Shown one piece after another: positions 7,538 through 18,137 of a stretch of DNA of 48,625 nt. A program made the translations under genes and the position numbers. Position 1 is the first letter of the stretch. Each line of letters opens with the position of its first letter. The stretch comes from Bacteroides sp. (GTDB lineage: Bacteria > Bacteroidota > Bacteroidia > Bacteroidales > Bacteroidaceae). The stretch spans positions 1-48,625 of the forward strand of contig JAJQFD010000035.1 of NCBI GenBank assembly GCA_021201335.1. The letters are read 5' to 3'. Below the pieces are notes generated by a model, which ran no database searches, was not told the DNA's origin, and worked only from the letters and a program-made list of their open reading frames with translations.

Positions 7538-10500
7538 TTAGAATGTTACGTTCAGGCCCAGTGAAGTGGTAAACGAACGGGGATAAGCGGACCAGTCGAA
7601 TCCTGGAGTCAATACAGAATGACGGGTGGAGACTTCCGGATCAGGACCGGAATAACTGGTAAAGGTAGCAATATTATCCGCGGAAAGATAAACCCTGGCA
7701 TTGCCAATACGTAATGATCTTAATAATCTTTCTGGTAGCGTGTAACCTATAGAGATATTCTGTAGTTTCAGGAACGATCCGTCTTCCACATACAAGGAAC
7801 TATATACCTCGGAACCCACCGCATTGGAACGTGGCATATTACTGGTAGGATTGCTTTCACTCCAGCGATTCACGTAAGATGCAAACATGTTGGTGTTCTT
7901 TCGTCCTGCCGGGTTCTCGTATAACATCCGGTTGACGTTCAGGATATCATTACCATAACTCCATCTGAAGAAAATATTCAGGTCGAAGTTTTTGTACTGG
8001 AAGTTATTGCTGAATCCACCAATGTGTTTTGGGTGTCCGTTGCCGATGGCTACTTTGTCGTCGTCATTAATCACATTATCGCTGTCATTGACATTCTTGT
8101 ACTTCGGGTCTCCTGGCTGACATACACCTGAGTAATAAGGAATTCCTTCTTTTAAGGTATAAACCTTGTTACCATTCGCATCTGTACTGACATCAAAATC
8201 TTCGTATTTATAGGTTCCTTCATATAGAAAACCATACATCTAGCCGGCAGGGCTTCCTATCTTGCTGATATAAGCTGTCATATTCCGGTATTTGTTATCC
8301 CAGTTAACGAAGCTTGTCATTTGCTCCTGTTCGTCGTTCAAAGCAATGATTTTGTTGCTGTTGAAAGAAATATTAAAGCTCGAAGTCCAAGTGAAATCTT
8401 TGGTAGCAATATTCATGGTTTCCAGAGTAATTTCCAATCCTTTGTTGCGTAGTTTACCTACATTCAGCATAGCAGTTGAGTATCCCGAACTGGCGGCAAT
8501 GTTAGCCTCCAATAACAAGTCCTTAGTTGTTTTAACATAATAGTCCATGGTCAGGTTAATGCGACTTCCAAAGAATCCTAAGTCTAAACCCAGGTCGAAT
8601 TGTTCAGTAGTTTCCCATTTCAGTTTTTCGTTCGCCATCGAGCTTGATATATATCCTGTATTAAATACACCGTCCCAGGGATATTTATAAAGATTATCAT
8701 TCGTGACAAGGTGCGCCATGTAGTCATAGTTACCCACCCGGTTGTTACCTGTTAATCCCCAGCTAACGCGTAATTTACCGTTGGCCAGCCACGAAACGTT
8801 TTCAGCTATGAAATTTTCTCGGCCAAATGCCCAAGCCAGCGATCCGGAAGGAAAATATCCCCAGCGGTTGTGTTTCGGGAATTTGGAAGAACCGTCGGCA
8901 CGGATGGAGGCAGTCAGGTAGTATTTGGAATCGTAGTTGTAGTTCACGCGCCCCAGGTAAGACATCAATGCGTTTTCTCCTTTGGAGGAGGTTACCACCG
9001 GAATAGAAGATCCTTTATCCAGACCAGCCATGCCGAAAGATTCGTTAGTGATATGTTCAGCTGTTACGGAATGAACGTAGATGCTACTCTTTTGGAAGGT
9101 AAGACCACCCAGAAGATTCATGTTGTGCTTCCCTTTATTCAATTGATAGGTTAATGTATTTTCATTCAGGTAACTTCTGTTTTCCTGTTGCGTTAATTTG
9201 GCATTAATACCTTTACTTCGAGAATTGGACGGATGAGAATTACCTGTCTGGGTCTGAGATCCGTTAAACTCTTCATTCTTATAGTCGCGGGCAGTGTATC
9301 CGCCGGATATCTTTAGTTTCAGGTTGTCAATAATTTCATATTCCAAGCTTGCATTGGCTTGCAAGTTATTGGTTGTTTTTCTGCGATATTCGTTTCGGGC
9401 AGATAATAGGGGGTTGAAGCGATAATCTTCCGTCATATTAATATCGCCATCGTAAAGTTCCGACAATAAGTCTGATCCGTTAGGAGAGACAGGGCGATAA
9501 GCCCATATACTATACATGAAGGCAGATGAAAGCGATGTGGTAGCATCGGATGCTGTTGGTCCGTTTTGTATGGTGCTGGCATAATTGGCACTAGCATCGA
9601 TTTTCAATTTCTTACTAAATTGCTGGCTTAAACTTACCCTTCCTTGGTAGCGACTCAGGTCAGAATTGATAATTACCCCTTCCTGGTTGTTATAAGACAG
9701 AGAGGCAGAATATCCCAAATCTCCGCTTTTACCATTCATCAATACATGGTGGCTGTGACTGAGTGCGGTGCGAAAAAGCTCATCCTGCCAGTCATAGTTC
9801 TTCATGGTTTTATAGCTTTCAAGGGTTTTGCCATCCTGTAGGTATTTCTCTTCAAAGTCTTCTGCGCTCATTACTTCCTGTTGCAAACGAGCGAATTCAT
9901 ATCCGTCCATCAGGTCAGGGGTATTGCGTACGACTCCTACAGACATGTTGCCGTTGTACGTAATAGATGGTTTTCCGGCTAACCCTTTTTTGGTCGTGAT
10001 GATTACTACACCATTTGCAGCACGAGAACCATAGATGGCTGTGGCGGAAGCATCTCTCAATACATTAATAGATTCAATATCATTCTGGTTTAATGAACCC
10101 AGATTGGCATCTTCCTGTGGAAATCCGTCGATCACATATAAAGGTGCTGTACTCTGGGTTAGCGAACCGGCACCACGGATCACGATATTGAAGTTATCTC
10201 CCAAGCCACCATCTGAAGATGTTACTTGTACACCAGCTATACGCCCCGCTAATGACTGGGCAATGTTCGTAACGGGTGTTTTCACCAGGTCGTCCATGTT
10301 TGCTTTACCAATCGAACCGGTCAGGTCGCGGCGACGAACATCACCGTATCCTACTGCTACTACTACAATTTCGTCGAGGCTTTGGCTCTCTTCTTCTAAA
10401 GTGACGTTAATTACTGTTTGCTTTCCTACAGTGACTGATTGGTTTTTGTATCCTACAAATGAGAATTGAAGAACGTTTGATTCATCGGCTTGAATGGTAT

Positions 10501-10687
10501 AGGTACCGTCGATAGTACTAATGGTACCTGTACTTGTGCCTTTCACAGTAACACTTACTCCCGGGAGCTCTTCTCCGAGTGTGTCGATAACTTTACCTGT
10601 GATTGTTTTTCCGGTTTGCGCCGAGAGGGCATCGGCGAAGCGCCACAGAAAAGTTGCTAGTAACACAAAGAATGTTTTTCTTTTCAT
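7538..10687 (-). pseudogene. SusC/RagA TonB-dependent glycan transporter with an in-frame amber codon
   Basis: A signal peptide (start ATG at 10687; 17 extra upstream codons are open but unlikely) leads into a carboxypeptidase-like regulatory domain (TGKVIDTLGEELPGVSV), then a TonB box region, plug (APLYVIDGFP, SINVLRDASATAIYGSRAAN) and beta-barrel. Codon 816 is TAG (8242-8240). Both sides are in the same frame: GSPAG, stop, MYGFLYEG. SusC proteins normally read through here, and CAG (Gln) would fit, so a single C-to-T change explains it. Restored length is 1049 residues. As written the barrel is cut about three-quarters along and transport should fail unless the codon is suppressed. Together with SusD it would import glycosaminoglycan oligosaccharides across the outer membrane. 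Confidence 0.85.
8240..8242 (-). other. Amber codon replacing a probable Gln in SusC
   Basis: The minus strand reads GCC GGC TAG ATG TAT. Removing the stop joins GSPAG to MYGFLYEG in frame with no other change, giving a normal SusC barrel segment. Confidence 0.8.
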
Positions 10688-10743
10688 ACGTATTAAATCT
10701 TTTAATAATATAAATAAGGTTTTGTTGCTATCAGGCAACGCTA

Positions 10744-10808
10744 CAAATCTAAACGAAACACGTTTTGACGCCGTTTATGGATTGTCCATAAATAGTCCGA
10801 ATTAGTCC
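10744..10808 (-). promoter_or_regulatory. susC promoter with three GGAC direct repeats (candidate HTCS operator)
   Basis: On the minus strand, TAGATTTG (10751-10744) is a consensus -7 box about 57 bp before the susC ATG, with no -33 TTG, as expected for an activated promoter. Upstream lie GGACTA (10808-10803), GGACTA (10798-10793) and GGACAA (10787-10782), spaced 10 and 11 bp, so on one face of the helix and about 45-70 bp upstream of the likely start point. This fits a dimeric AraC-type activator such as the HTCS encoded in this locus. Confidence 0.5.
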
Positions 10809-10836
10809 ATCTGGAGAATTCTACTATTTTTCCGAA

Positions 10837-12396
10837 CTATTTTTCTCTTTTTACTTTTTGGAGCAATGTCGACAGTTCTGCTGTGATACCCGGATTTTGC
10901 CGGGCTACATTGGTCGTTTCGGAAGGATCGGTCGATAAATCATACAGCTGCGCTTCCGGTTCGTTGCCCAGCTCCATTTTCGTCCAGTATTCTATCCGGG
11001 GACTGTTGCTGGGTTCGATGTATTTCCAGTTTCCTCTGATCAGTGCCAGTGTATTGTTCAGGTTTTGCTGAATAACATATTCTCTTCCGCGCTCATCCTT
11101 CCCTAATAAGGTGTTTAAGTGTTCCTGGCTGTCGGGAGCAGCACCAGGCCGGAGTGGCTGATTGATCAGTTTGGCCAAAGAAGCATACACATCTATCTGC
11201 GAAAAGAGAGATTGTTGCTTGCTGGGTTTGATTCCTGCCGGCCAACGTGCAATAAAAGGTATCCGGGTGCCCGCTTCGTAAGCACTGTATTTGCCACCGC
11301 GGTATATTCCCATGGGGGTATGGCCGTTGAGTCGTTCGAATGCTTCGTCTTGATAACCGTCGTCAATTACCGGACCGTTGTCGCTGGTGAAGATCAGGAG
11401 TGTATTGTCTGTCAGTTTCAGACTGTCGAGGGTGTTCATGATTTCTCCGATGGTCCAGTCCAGCTGTAGAATAACATCTCCTCGTGTACCCAGTCCGCTT
11501 TTACCAGCAAACCGGGGGTGTGGCACACGGGGTACATGAATATCTTGTGTACCCATATAAAGGAAGAAGGATTCGTTTTTATGCAGGGTGATGAATTTCT
11601 TTGCTTTCTCGGTAATCACATCGGCTATGTCCTCGTCTTTCCAGAGAGCCGATCTTCCACCTGTCATCCAGCCGATGCGAGGAATACCGTTGATGATGGT
11701 ATTATTATGTCCCTGGCTGGGTTTGAGGGTTACCAGTTCGGGATTCTCTTCTCCTGTGGGCCAGTCGCCCACTTTCTGCTCATAGCTAACGGTAATCGGA
11801 TCGTTTGGGTCCAGGTTTACCACCCGACCGTTTTCGACGTATACACAGGGCACACGGTCGACAGTAGCGGGTATGATAAATTCATAATCAAAACCGATGC
11901 TTTGGGCATTGGGAGTGATTCGTTGGTTGAAGTCGGTTTCGCCACGAGGGCCTAGTCCCAGATGCCATTTACCCACTACTCCGGTGGCATAGCCTGCGTC
12001 CTTAAACATATCAGCCAGGGTAACACAAGTCGTGTCGATAATCAGCTCCGAATTGCCGGGAGCTATTCCGGTGTTTTGTTGTCGCCAGGGGTACATGCCT
12101 GTCAGTAATCCGAACCGTGAAGGTGTGCTGGTAGCGGAAGTTGCATACGCATTGGTGAATTGAACCCCTTGTCCGGCCAGGCGATCGATATGGGGGGTAC
12201 GGACTTTAGTTGCTCCGTAACAACTTAAATCACCAATGCCCAGGTCGTCCGAGAAGATATAAATAACATTGGGTTTCCTTGCCTGCTGATCTTTATCTGC
12301 TTTCTGCGAACTACTGCCGCACGCGCTTACCAAAGCAATGCTGGAAAGTAAAGCCATGTTCGAAAACATTGATTGTATGGGTATTGAGCTTTTCAT
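10837..12396 (-). CDS. Sulfatase (S1 family, Ser-type), lipoprotein
   Basis: 519 residues with a lipobox at Cys26 (LVSAC). The alkaline-phosphatase-fold sulfatase signature is clear: metal-binding IFSDD (48-51), then S90-T-P-S-R94 followed by GLLTG, the site whose Ser is converted to formylglycine by an anaerobic maturase. VGKWHLG and FTSDNG complete the active site. It likely removes sulfate from galactosamine or uronic acid residues released from chondroitin/dermatan sulfate; the start of the protein resembles GalNAc-6-O-sulfatases I remember, but regiospecificity is a guess. It lies between the HTCS gene and susC on the same strand, with its own -7-like boxes upstream (TACTTTTG at 12433-12426). 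No maturase gene is in this window. Confidence 0.9.
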   Translation of the reverse strand: MKSSIPIQSMFSNMALLSSIALVSACGSSSQKADKDQQARKPNVIYIFSDDLGIGDLSCYGATKVRTPHIDRLAGQGVQFTNAYATSATSTPSRFGLLTGMYPWRQQNTGIAPGNSELIIDTTCVTLADMFKDAGYATGVVGKWHLGLGPRGETDFNQRITPNAQSIGFDYEFIIPATVDRVPCVYVENGRVVNLDPNDPITVSYEQKVGDWPTGEENPELVTLKPSQGHNNTIINGIPRIGWMTGGRSALWKDEDIADVITEKAKKFITLHKNESFFLYMGTQDIHVPRVPHPRFAGKSGLGTRGDVILQLDWTIGEIMNTLDSLKLTDNTLLIFTSDNGPVIDDGYQDEAFERLNGHTPMGIYRGGKYSAYEAGTRIPFIARWPAGIKPSKQQSLFSQIDVYASLAKLINQPLRPGAAPDSQEHLNTLLGKDERGREYVIQQNLNNTLALIRGNWKYIEPSNSPRIEYWTKMELGNEPEAQLYDLSTDPSETTNVARQNPGITAELSTLLQKVKREK

Positions 12397-12567
12397 AGGC
12401 TATAATATTTGTATTGAATCCTGATCAAAAGTAGAGGGTAATATCCGGAATGAGGTGTAATAGCGTTCAAAGATAGGCAGAAAATGTACATACCTATAGC
12501 AGACTGGTAATGCAGTAACAACGATGGTATTACCAAAGTCGGGTCGGGGTTCTATGATGCTGTTGAA

Positions 12568-15500
12568 TTATTCTTCCTGGGTGGGTATATCATCCTCTCT
12601 TTCGTTCTCCTCGCTTCCCGGATCTGCGCCCTTCCGATAGGCCAACGGATTTACATGATAGGCATCTTTGAAACATTTGCTGAAATATCTCGAGGAACTG
12701 AATCCAATGCGATCGGCTATTTCCGATACATTCAGTTCCGGGTTATTACGTAACATTAATGCACCCTTCTTCAACCGGATAGTTAGAATAAAATCGTTGG
12801 GCGTTTGTCCGGTGATGGCTTTGATTTTGGCAAACAGGTTCGTGCGTGCCATCCCCATTTCGCGGGCAAAGGTATTGATGTTGAAGCTGGTATCGTCCAA
12901 ATGGCTTTCAATAATCTCAATAGCTTTGTCGAGTATTTCTTTATCTATCGGGTTGGTGGCCAGTATCTGTGCAAAAGCCTGGGGCTGTTTGCTGAATTTC
13001 TCCTGTAACAACAAGCGGGAATTAACCAGGTTGTTGCAACGGGAGATCAATATATTCATATTGAAAGGTTTGGTGATGTAATCATCCGCACCAATACGTA
13101 ACCCCTCGATGGTGTGCTTGATAGCTGTACGGGCCGTAAGCAGTACTACTGGGACATGGCAGGTGTCCGGATCCGTTTTAATCAGTTTGCACAATTCCGT
13201 TCCCGACATCCGGGGCATTACTACATCACTCAAAACGATATGCGGCATTTCTTCTTTTACCTTTTGCCATGCTTCTTCCCCGTTGGAAGCTGTAGTTACT
13301 TGGTAGAAGGTATTGAAGATAGCCGAAAGCATTTCCTTGATTGACTCATTATCTTCTACAATCAGTATTTTAGCATCGGGGATGCGCTTTTGCGGAGAGA
13401 CGTCTTCCCATTCCATTTCAGGAATTTCATCTGTTTCCTGTGGTTTGATTTCTACTTGTTGAACCTCATCCGTCTGGCGACTGATTTGTTCGGGTGCGAA
13501 GTGTTTATTACCCAGTTGGAGCGTAACCGTGAAGACACTTCCCTTACCCGGTTCGCTTGTCACCCGGATAGTACCGTGGTGAAGGTCGATAATACCTTTC
13601 GTAAGGGCCAGTCCGATGCCCGTGCCTGTAGAGAGAGAATCCATTTGTTCCGTCTGGTAGAAGCGATCGAATATCTTATCTATTTCTTCTGCCTTGATGC
13701 CGGAACCCGTATCGATGATTTCGATCAGGGAATGGTTATTTTCCTGTTTTACGCCAATGGTGATGGTACCGTCTTCAGGAGTATGCTTCAAAGCATTGGA
13801 TAACAGATTGTTAATGACTTTCTGCATTTGTTTGGGATCGTACCATACTTCGAGGGTATCGACTTCCTTTTCAAATACCAGGTTTACTTTTTTAGTATGG
13901 GCGTACTCCAGGAAAAGGAGGTAGTTTTCATACAGGAAGTCAACCAGGTTGTGCGGACTTACCTTGATCTTCATGTGTCCTTGTTCCTGCTTGCGGAAGT
14001 CAAGTAATTCTGTAATCAACTCTTTTAGCTGAAGACTGTTTTTATAGATTCCCAATATCTTGTTATAGATCATCGGTGTGAAAGATTGTAATTGGAGCAA
14101 TGCTTCCACTTGTCCGACAATCAGTGTCAGCGGGGTACGGAACTCGTGAGAGATATTGGTGAAGAAACGCAGCTTGGACTGGTTCAGATCTTCGATATCT
14201 TTCAGGTGTTTCTGTTCGTATTTTAAAGATTCCTGCAGACGAATACGGGCCTTGTAAGTTACTACCAGGTACCACAGTAGCGCCCCAGCAATAATTATAT
14301 ATATAAAGTAAGCCAGTGTGGTCTTATAGAAAGGAGGCAGGATTGTTATCTTCAGTATGCTTTCTTCCACCGACTGGTTTTTACCGCTGGAACGTACAAT
14401 CAGTTTATAGTTTCCTGCATTCAGGTTGGTATAGGTAATGGAACGTTGTCCGCGGGTGCGGTTCCAGTCTTGCGAGAAACCTTCCAACCGGTAAATGATT
14501 TCTTCCTGATTGGCCGGAATATAGTTTGATGTAGCAAACTCCACCATAAACATCGACTGATCGGCTTTGAGGGTAATCTCCCTGGTATAGCACATGGCTT
14601 GCTTCAGGATACCGCTTTCATCTCCCGGTGTAATTTCTTCTCCATTTACAATCAGGCGGGAGAAGTTAATATTATAAGGCTTCGGGGCAAAGTTCAGGTC
14701 TTTCTCGTAGAAGGAGATCATTCCTTTCACACCACCGATGAATACTTCGCCATCCTTTGTCATGTAAAGGGAATTTTCATTAAAAGCCGTTAGGGGGAAT
14801 CCGTTGTCTTTGCTGTAATTGTGAAATACTCCCCGGGTGTAATCGAATACGGAGAACCCCTGGTTGGTTATCAGAAGTAATTGTCCTTTTACGGTCGATT
14901 CAAAGACTTCATAAATGCAATCACTGGATAAGCCGTTCTTCTCGGAATCGAAGTTTTTAAAGTCATTCGTATCTCGCTGGTAAAGGTCTAATCCACTGCC
15001 AGAAGTGGAGAACCACAAATTCCCCTGCTTATCTTCTGTAATGCTGTTTACGTTGTTATTACTCAGGCTGTTGGGCTTATCGGGATAATAACGGTAGTTG
15101 GTCAGTACATCCGAATCGAAGTTATAGGAAAATACCCCTTCTCCTGTTACGGCCATCCAGAGGATTCCTTTTCTGTCGAATTGTAAATCGGCCACCATCC
15201 GGATCAGGCGGCCTTCACTTTTGTTTGTAAACAGTTGGGTGCACGTCTCTGTTCTAGGGTTGAATAAGCATACCCCATTCTGGGTAGCAACCACCAATTG
15301 GTCCTTATAAGGAGCAATATCCCGGATTATATCCGAAGGAAGGGTAGAAGAATCTCCTTCTTTCATTCGGTAATGACGGAAACGGTTGGTTTTCAGGTCT
15401 AGTTTGTTGAGTCCGCCCAAGTGAGTACCAATCCACATGATGTCGTTGTTTTCATCATAATAGATGGCCTTTACATTCTGTCCGGAAAGAGAGTTTGCAC

Positions 15501-16671
15501 CCTTGTCGGCTAAATACCATTTGAAGCGCTTCTTCTCTCTTTCGTATACATTCACGCCGCCGCCTTCGGTACAAATCCAGAGATTACCGTGTTTGTCTTC
15601 CAACATTCGGCCGACCACTGAATTGCTGAGGCCTTCGAATTCGATATCCGATTCCCGGTAGTAGTTGTAAATCTCGTATTCGGGATTGAAGTAATTCACT
15701 CCCCCAAAGTAAGTTCCCAGCCAGAGCGTGCCTTGATTGTCTTTGACGATGCACCAGATGGAAGAATGTGTCAGGCTTTCCGGCTGATCTTTCTGAACGG
15801 GATAGTAATGGAAAGTGCCTGTCTCTTTTTGGTAGACATTCAGCCCGTTGAAAGTTCCAATCCAGATGTTACCTCTGTTGTCCTCACAGCACCAACGCGC
15901 AAAATCGGATGAAATACTGGCAGGGTCATTCGGTTGATGCATGTAATTGAGTATGCTGCCATCGGCTTTTACCCGGTACAGTCCGTGTTCCCAACTGCCC
16001 ATCCACAATTCGTTGGCGGAATCTTTGTAGATACTGATGATGTTTCCTTTGGGTATAGGTAGCAATAACTCTTTCTTGTCTTTGAGTTTGTAAGCTCCAT
16101 TCTGCATACCGATCCAGAGATGGTTATCCTCCTCCAGGAACATACAGGTGATATGAATGTTTCGTCCGGCAAGCTGGTAATAGAGGTCGAAGTTCCGGGT
16201 TTCCTCGTTATAAACGTATATTTCGTTTCGCTGGCCGATGTATAGCTTTTCATGGTAGTATATGCCGGTAATGTTTCCCAGCAGGAGCGTGGTGAACTTC
16301 TGCTGCGCCATATCAAACTCGGCTACTCCTTCCGTACACAGTAGGTAGAGCTTACCGTTTCCATTGCCGGTGATGCGTAACACGTTGTTACAGAAAAGGC
16401 TATGAGGGTTGTTCTTTTGCAGTTTGTAGGTTTTAATATCGTTTCCGTTGTAGCGGTTGAGTCCCTCCCGTGTGCCAATCCATACCGTACCTTTTTCGTC
16501 GATGTACAGGCTGTTGACTGAAAATTGCGATAAGCCATCATCTGTCGTCAGGTGATTGAAAGTAATGTTTTGCTTTTGGGCACTCACAAGCAGGATGCAG
16601 CCAAAGAGCCACATCAGGATAAAAAATGTTTTCACTGTCAGGTGTTGAACCTTGGATATCATCGTCTTCAT
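12568..16671 (-). CDS. Hybrid two-component system regulator (HTCS)
   Basis: 1367 residues, one-protein signalling chain. Order: signal peptide (about 1-31), two seven-bladed propellers of reg_prop repeats (about 40-680, many LWIG/GNLWI motifs), Y_Y_Y domain (about 690-770), one membrane helix (about 783-803), HisKA with phospho-acceptor His842 (SHEFRTPL), HATPase (NNLLSNALKHT, DTGSGI, GTGIGLAL), receiver with Asp1149 (VLSDVVMPRMSG) and a C-terminal AraC HTH (about 1265-1345). All key residues are present. HTCS proteins bind oligosaccharides in the periplasm and activate their own utilisation locus; here the ligand is probably an unsaturated sulfated disaccharide. It is divergent from the GH88 operon. 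A -7 box (16693-16686) is so close that the second Met (codon 4, 16662) may be the true start. Confidence 0.95.
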   Translation of the reverse strand: MKTMISKVQHLTVKTFFILMWLFGCILLVSAQKQNITFNHLTTDDGLSQFSVNSLYIDEKGTVWIGTREGLNRYNGNDIKTYKLQKNNPHSLFCNNVLRITGNGNGKLYLLCTEGVAEFDMAQQKFTTLLLGNITGIYYHEKLYIGQRNEIYVYNEETRNFDLYYQLAGRNIHITCMFLEEDNHLWIGMQNGAYKLKDKKELLLPIPKGNIISIYKDSANELWMGSWEHGLYRVKADGSILNYMHQPNDPASISSDFARWCCEDNRGNIWIGTFNGLNVYQKETGTFHYYPVQKDQPESLTHSSIWCIVKDNQGTLWLGTYFGGVNYFNPEYEIYNYYRESDIEFEGLSNSVVGRMLEDKHGNLWICTEGGGVNVYEREKKRFKWYLADKGANSLSGQNVKAIYYDENNDIMWIGTHLGGLNKLDLKTNRFRHYRMKEGDSSTLPSDIIRDIAPYKDQLVVATQNGVCLFNPRTETCTQLFTNKSEGRLIRMVADLQFDRKGILWMAVTGEGVFSYNFDSDVLTNYRYYPDKPNSLSNNNVNSITEDKQGNLWFSTSGSGLDLYQRDTNDFKNFDSEKNGLSSDCIYEVFESTVKGQLLLITNQGFSVFDYTRGVFHNYSKDNGFPLTAFNENSLYMTKDGEVFIGGVKGMISFYEKDLNFAPKPYNINFSRLIVNGEEITPGDESGILKQAMCYTREITLKADQSMFMVEFATSNYIPANQEEIIYRLEGFSQDWNRTRGQRSITYTNLNAGNYKLIVRSSGKNQSVEESILKITILPPFYKTTLAYFIYIIIAGALLWYLVVTYKARIRLQESLKYEQKHLKDIEDLNQSKLRFFTNISHEFRTPLTLIVGQVEALLQLQSFTPMIYNKILGIYKNSLQLKELITELLDFRKQEQGHMKIKVSPHNLVDFLYENYLLFLEYAHTKKVNLVFEKEVDTLEVWYDPKQMQKVINNLLSNALKHTPEDGTITIGVKQENNHSLIEIIDTGSGIKAEEIDKIFDRFYQTEQMDSLSTGTGIGLALTKGIIDLHHGTIRVTSEPGKGSVFTVTLQLGNKHFAPEQISRQTDEVQQVEIKPQETDEIPEMEWEDVSPQKRIPDAKILIVEDNESIKEMLSAIFNTFYQVTTASNGEEAWQKVKEEMPHIVLSDVVMPRMSGTELCKLIKTDPDTCHVPVVLLTARTAIKHTIEGLRIGADDYITKPFNMNILISRCNNLVNSRLLLQEKFSKQPQAFAQILATNPIDKEILDKAIEIIESHLDDTSFNINTFAREMGMARTNLFAKIKAITGQTPNDFILTIRLKKGALMLRNNPELNVSEIADRIGFSSSRYFSKCFKDAYHVNPLAYRKGADPGSEENEREDDIPTQEE

Positions 16672-16925
16672 AATAAGCCTCTATACAAATATAAACTTTT
16701 TGCGGTATAAAGGCGGGATAATCCAAACACCTATCTAATAAAATGTATGAATTTGGAGTTATTTGAACGATTGTAGACTTTCCTTACGGCACCGGAAACC
16801 GGGAAAAAGAGTTAAATAGCCTTCCTTATTACAATATTGTCGTTTTATTGAATGATTTATGACATTACATTTGGTTGCTTCCTATTATTTTTGCTTCGTA
16901 ACGAATATGATAACAATTAAATATT
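16672..16925. promoter_or_regulatory. Divergent control region of HTCS and GH88 operon
   Basis: On the minus strand TATATTTG (16693-16686) faces the HTCS gene; on the plus strand TATTTTTG (16886-16893) lies 33 bp before the GH88 start. Neither has a good -33 TTG. I could not find a copy of the GGAC repeats seen before susC. Confidence 0.45.
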
Positions 16926-18128
16926 ATGAAAACATTTTTGGGAATATGGGCGGTTTCTTCTCTTCTATTGGTCAGTTGTGGGAACCGGAACACAGTAAAA
17001 GATAACTTTGTAAAGGATAATGTGGAAAATGCGGTGGCCCAGTATACCATTCAAACGGATATTATTGAGAAGTCCGGCCGTATACTGAACCCCCGTACTA
17101 TCCGGGAAGATGGCAGTATCGTATATGTTCCTATTGATGACTGGACGAGTGGCTTTTTCCCCGGAAGTATATGGCTGTTGTATGAACTGACACAAGATTC
17201 AAAATGGAAAACCCTGGCGGAGAAATACACCGAAGATCTCGATTCCGTGAAATACCTGAAATGGCATCACGATATAGGTTTCATGATTGGATGCAGCTAC
17301 CTGAATGGGTATCGGTTGGCGCAGAAATCGGATTATAAAGAGGTAATTGTAGAGGCTGCCCGTTCCTTATCTACCCGTTTTCGTCCGGCGGCCGGAGTGA
17401 TCCAATCCTGGGATTCCGATAAGGGTTGGCAGGCACAGCGAGGCTGGAAGTGCCCCGTTATCATTGATAACATGATGAACCTGGAACTCTTATTCGAAGC
17501 TACCCGGCTATCCGGAGATTCTTCCTTCTATCAAATAGCCGTTAAGCATGCCGATACCACCATGAAGCATGCCTTCCGTCCTGATTACAGTACGTACCAT
17601 GTGGTAGACTATGACCCTGAAACCGGAGAAGTACGCAAGAGACAAACCGCCCAGGGCTATGCAGACGAATCAGCCTGGGCACGCGGACAGGCATGGGCCA
17701 TTTATGGATACACTTTGTGTTACCGATATACCGGAGATGAACGTTACCTGGATCAGGCGCAACACATTGACAAGTTTATCTTTAACCATCCCAACTTACC
17801 AGCTGACCTGGTTCCTTACTGGGATTTCAATGCACCGGATATTCCGAAAGCTCCGCGGGATGTTTCTGCTGCGTCTTGTACAGCCGCTGCCTTGTATGAA
17901 ATGCATACCTATCTTCCGGATGCAGGATACAAAGCGAAGGCCGATAAAATAATGGAAAGCCTATCTTCTCCCGCTTATACAGCAAAGGTCGGAGAGAACG
18001 GAAACTTCATCTTAATGCATTCCGTCGGGAGCATTCCTCACGGTGCAGAAATAGACGTACCTTTGAATTATGCCGATTATTATTTCCTGGAAGCATTGAT
18101 CCGTAAAAGAGATTTAGCATCTAACTAA
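16926..18128 (+). CDS. GH88 unsaturated glucuronyl hydrolase
   Basis: 400 residues with a lipobox at Cys18 (LLVSC), so lipid-anchored and probably periplasmic. The alpha/alpha-barrel of GH88 is recognisable: WTSGFFPGSIWLLYE (about 73-87), WHHDIGF with Asp116 and IIDNMMN with Asp181, the two acidic residues required in this family, then YADESAWARGQAWAIYGY, which forms the substrate pocket. GH88 hydrates and removes the 4,5-unsaturated uronic acid left at the non-reducing end by polysaccharide lyases. It heads the rightward operon; the sulfatase starts 9 bp after its stop and the PL8 lyase follows. Together they form the classic order for breakdown of chondroitin/dermatan sulfate or hyaluronan. 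Confidence 0.93.
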   Translation: MKTFLGIWAVSSLLLVSCGNRNTVKDNFVKDNVENAVAQYTIQTDIIEKSGRILNPRTIREDGSIVYVPIDDWTSGFFPGSIWLLYELTQDSKWKTLAEKYTEDLDSVKYLKWHHDIGFMIGCSYLNGYRLAQKSDYKEVIVEAARSLSTRFRPAAGVIQSWDSDKGWQAQRGWKCPVIIDNMMNLELLFEATRLSGDSSFYQIAVKHADTTMKHAFRPDYSTYHVVDYDPETGEVRKRQTAQGYADESAWARGQAWAIYGYTLCYRYTGDERYLDQAQHIDKFIFNHPNLPADLVPYWDFNAPDIPKAPRDVSAASCTAAALYEMHTYLPDAGYKAKADKIMESLSSPAYTAKVGENGNFILMHSVGSIPHGAEIDVPLNYADYYFLEALIRKRDLASN

Positions 18129-18137
18129 GCAAGCCCT

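Noticed and set aside
8240..8242. TAG recoded genome-wide as Gln, suggested by two amber-split genes
   Set aside because: Intact genes in the same window (4679-5818 and 38539-38907) end with TAG at sensible places, so TAG is a normal stop here.
10035..10469. 144-codon plus-strand frame in susC
   Set aside because: It is antisense to the highly conserved SusC plug region and has no features of its own.
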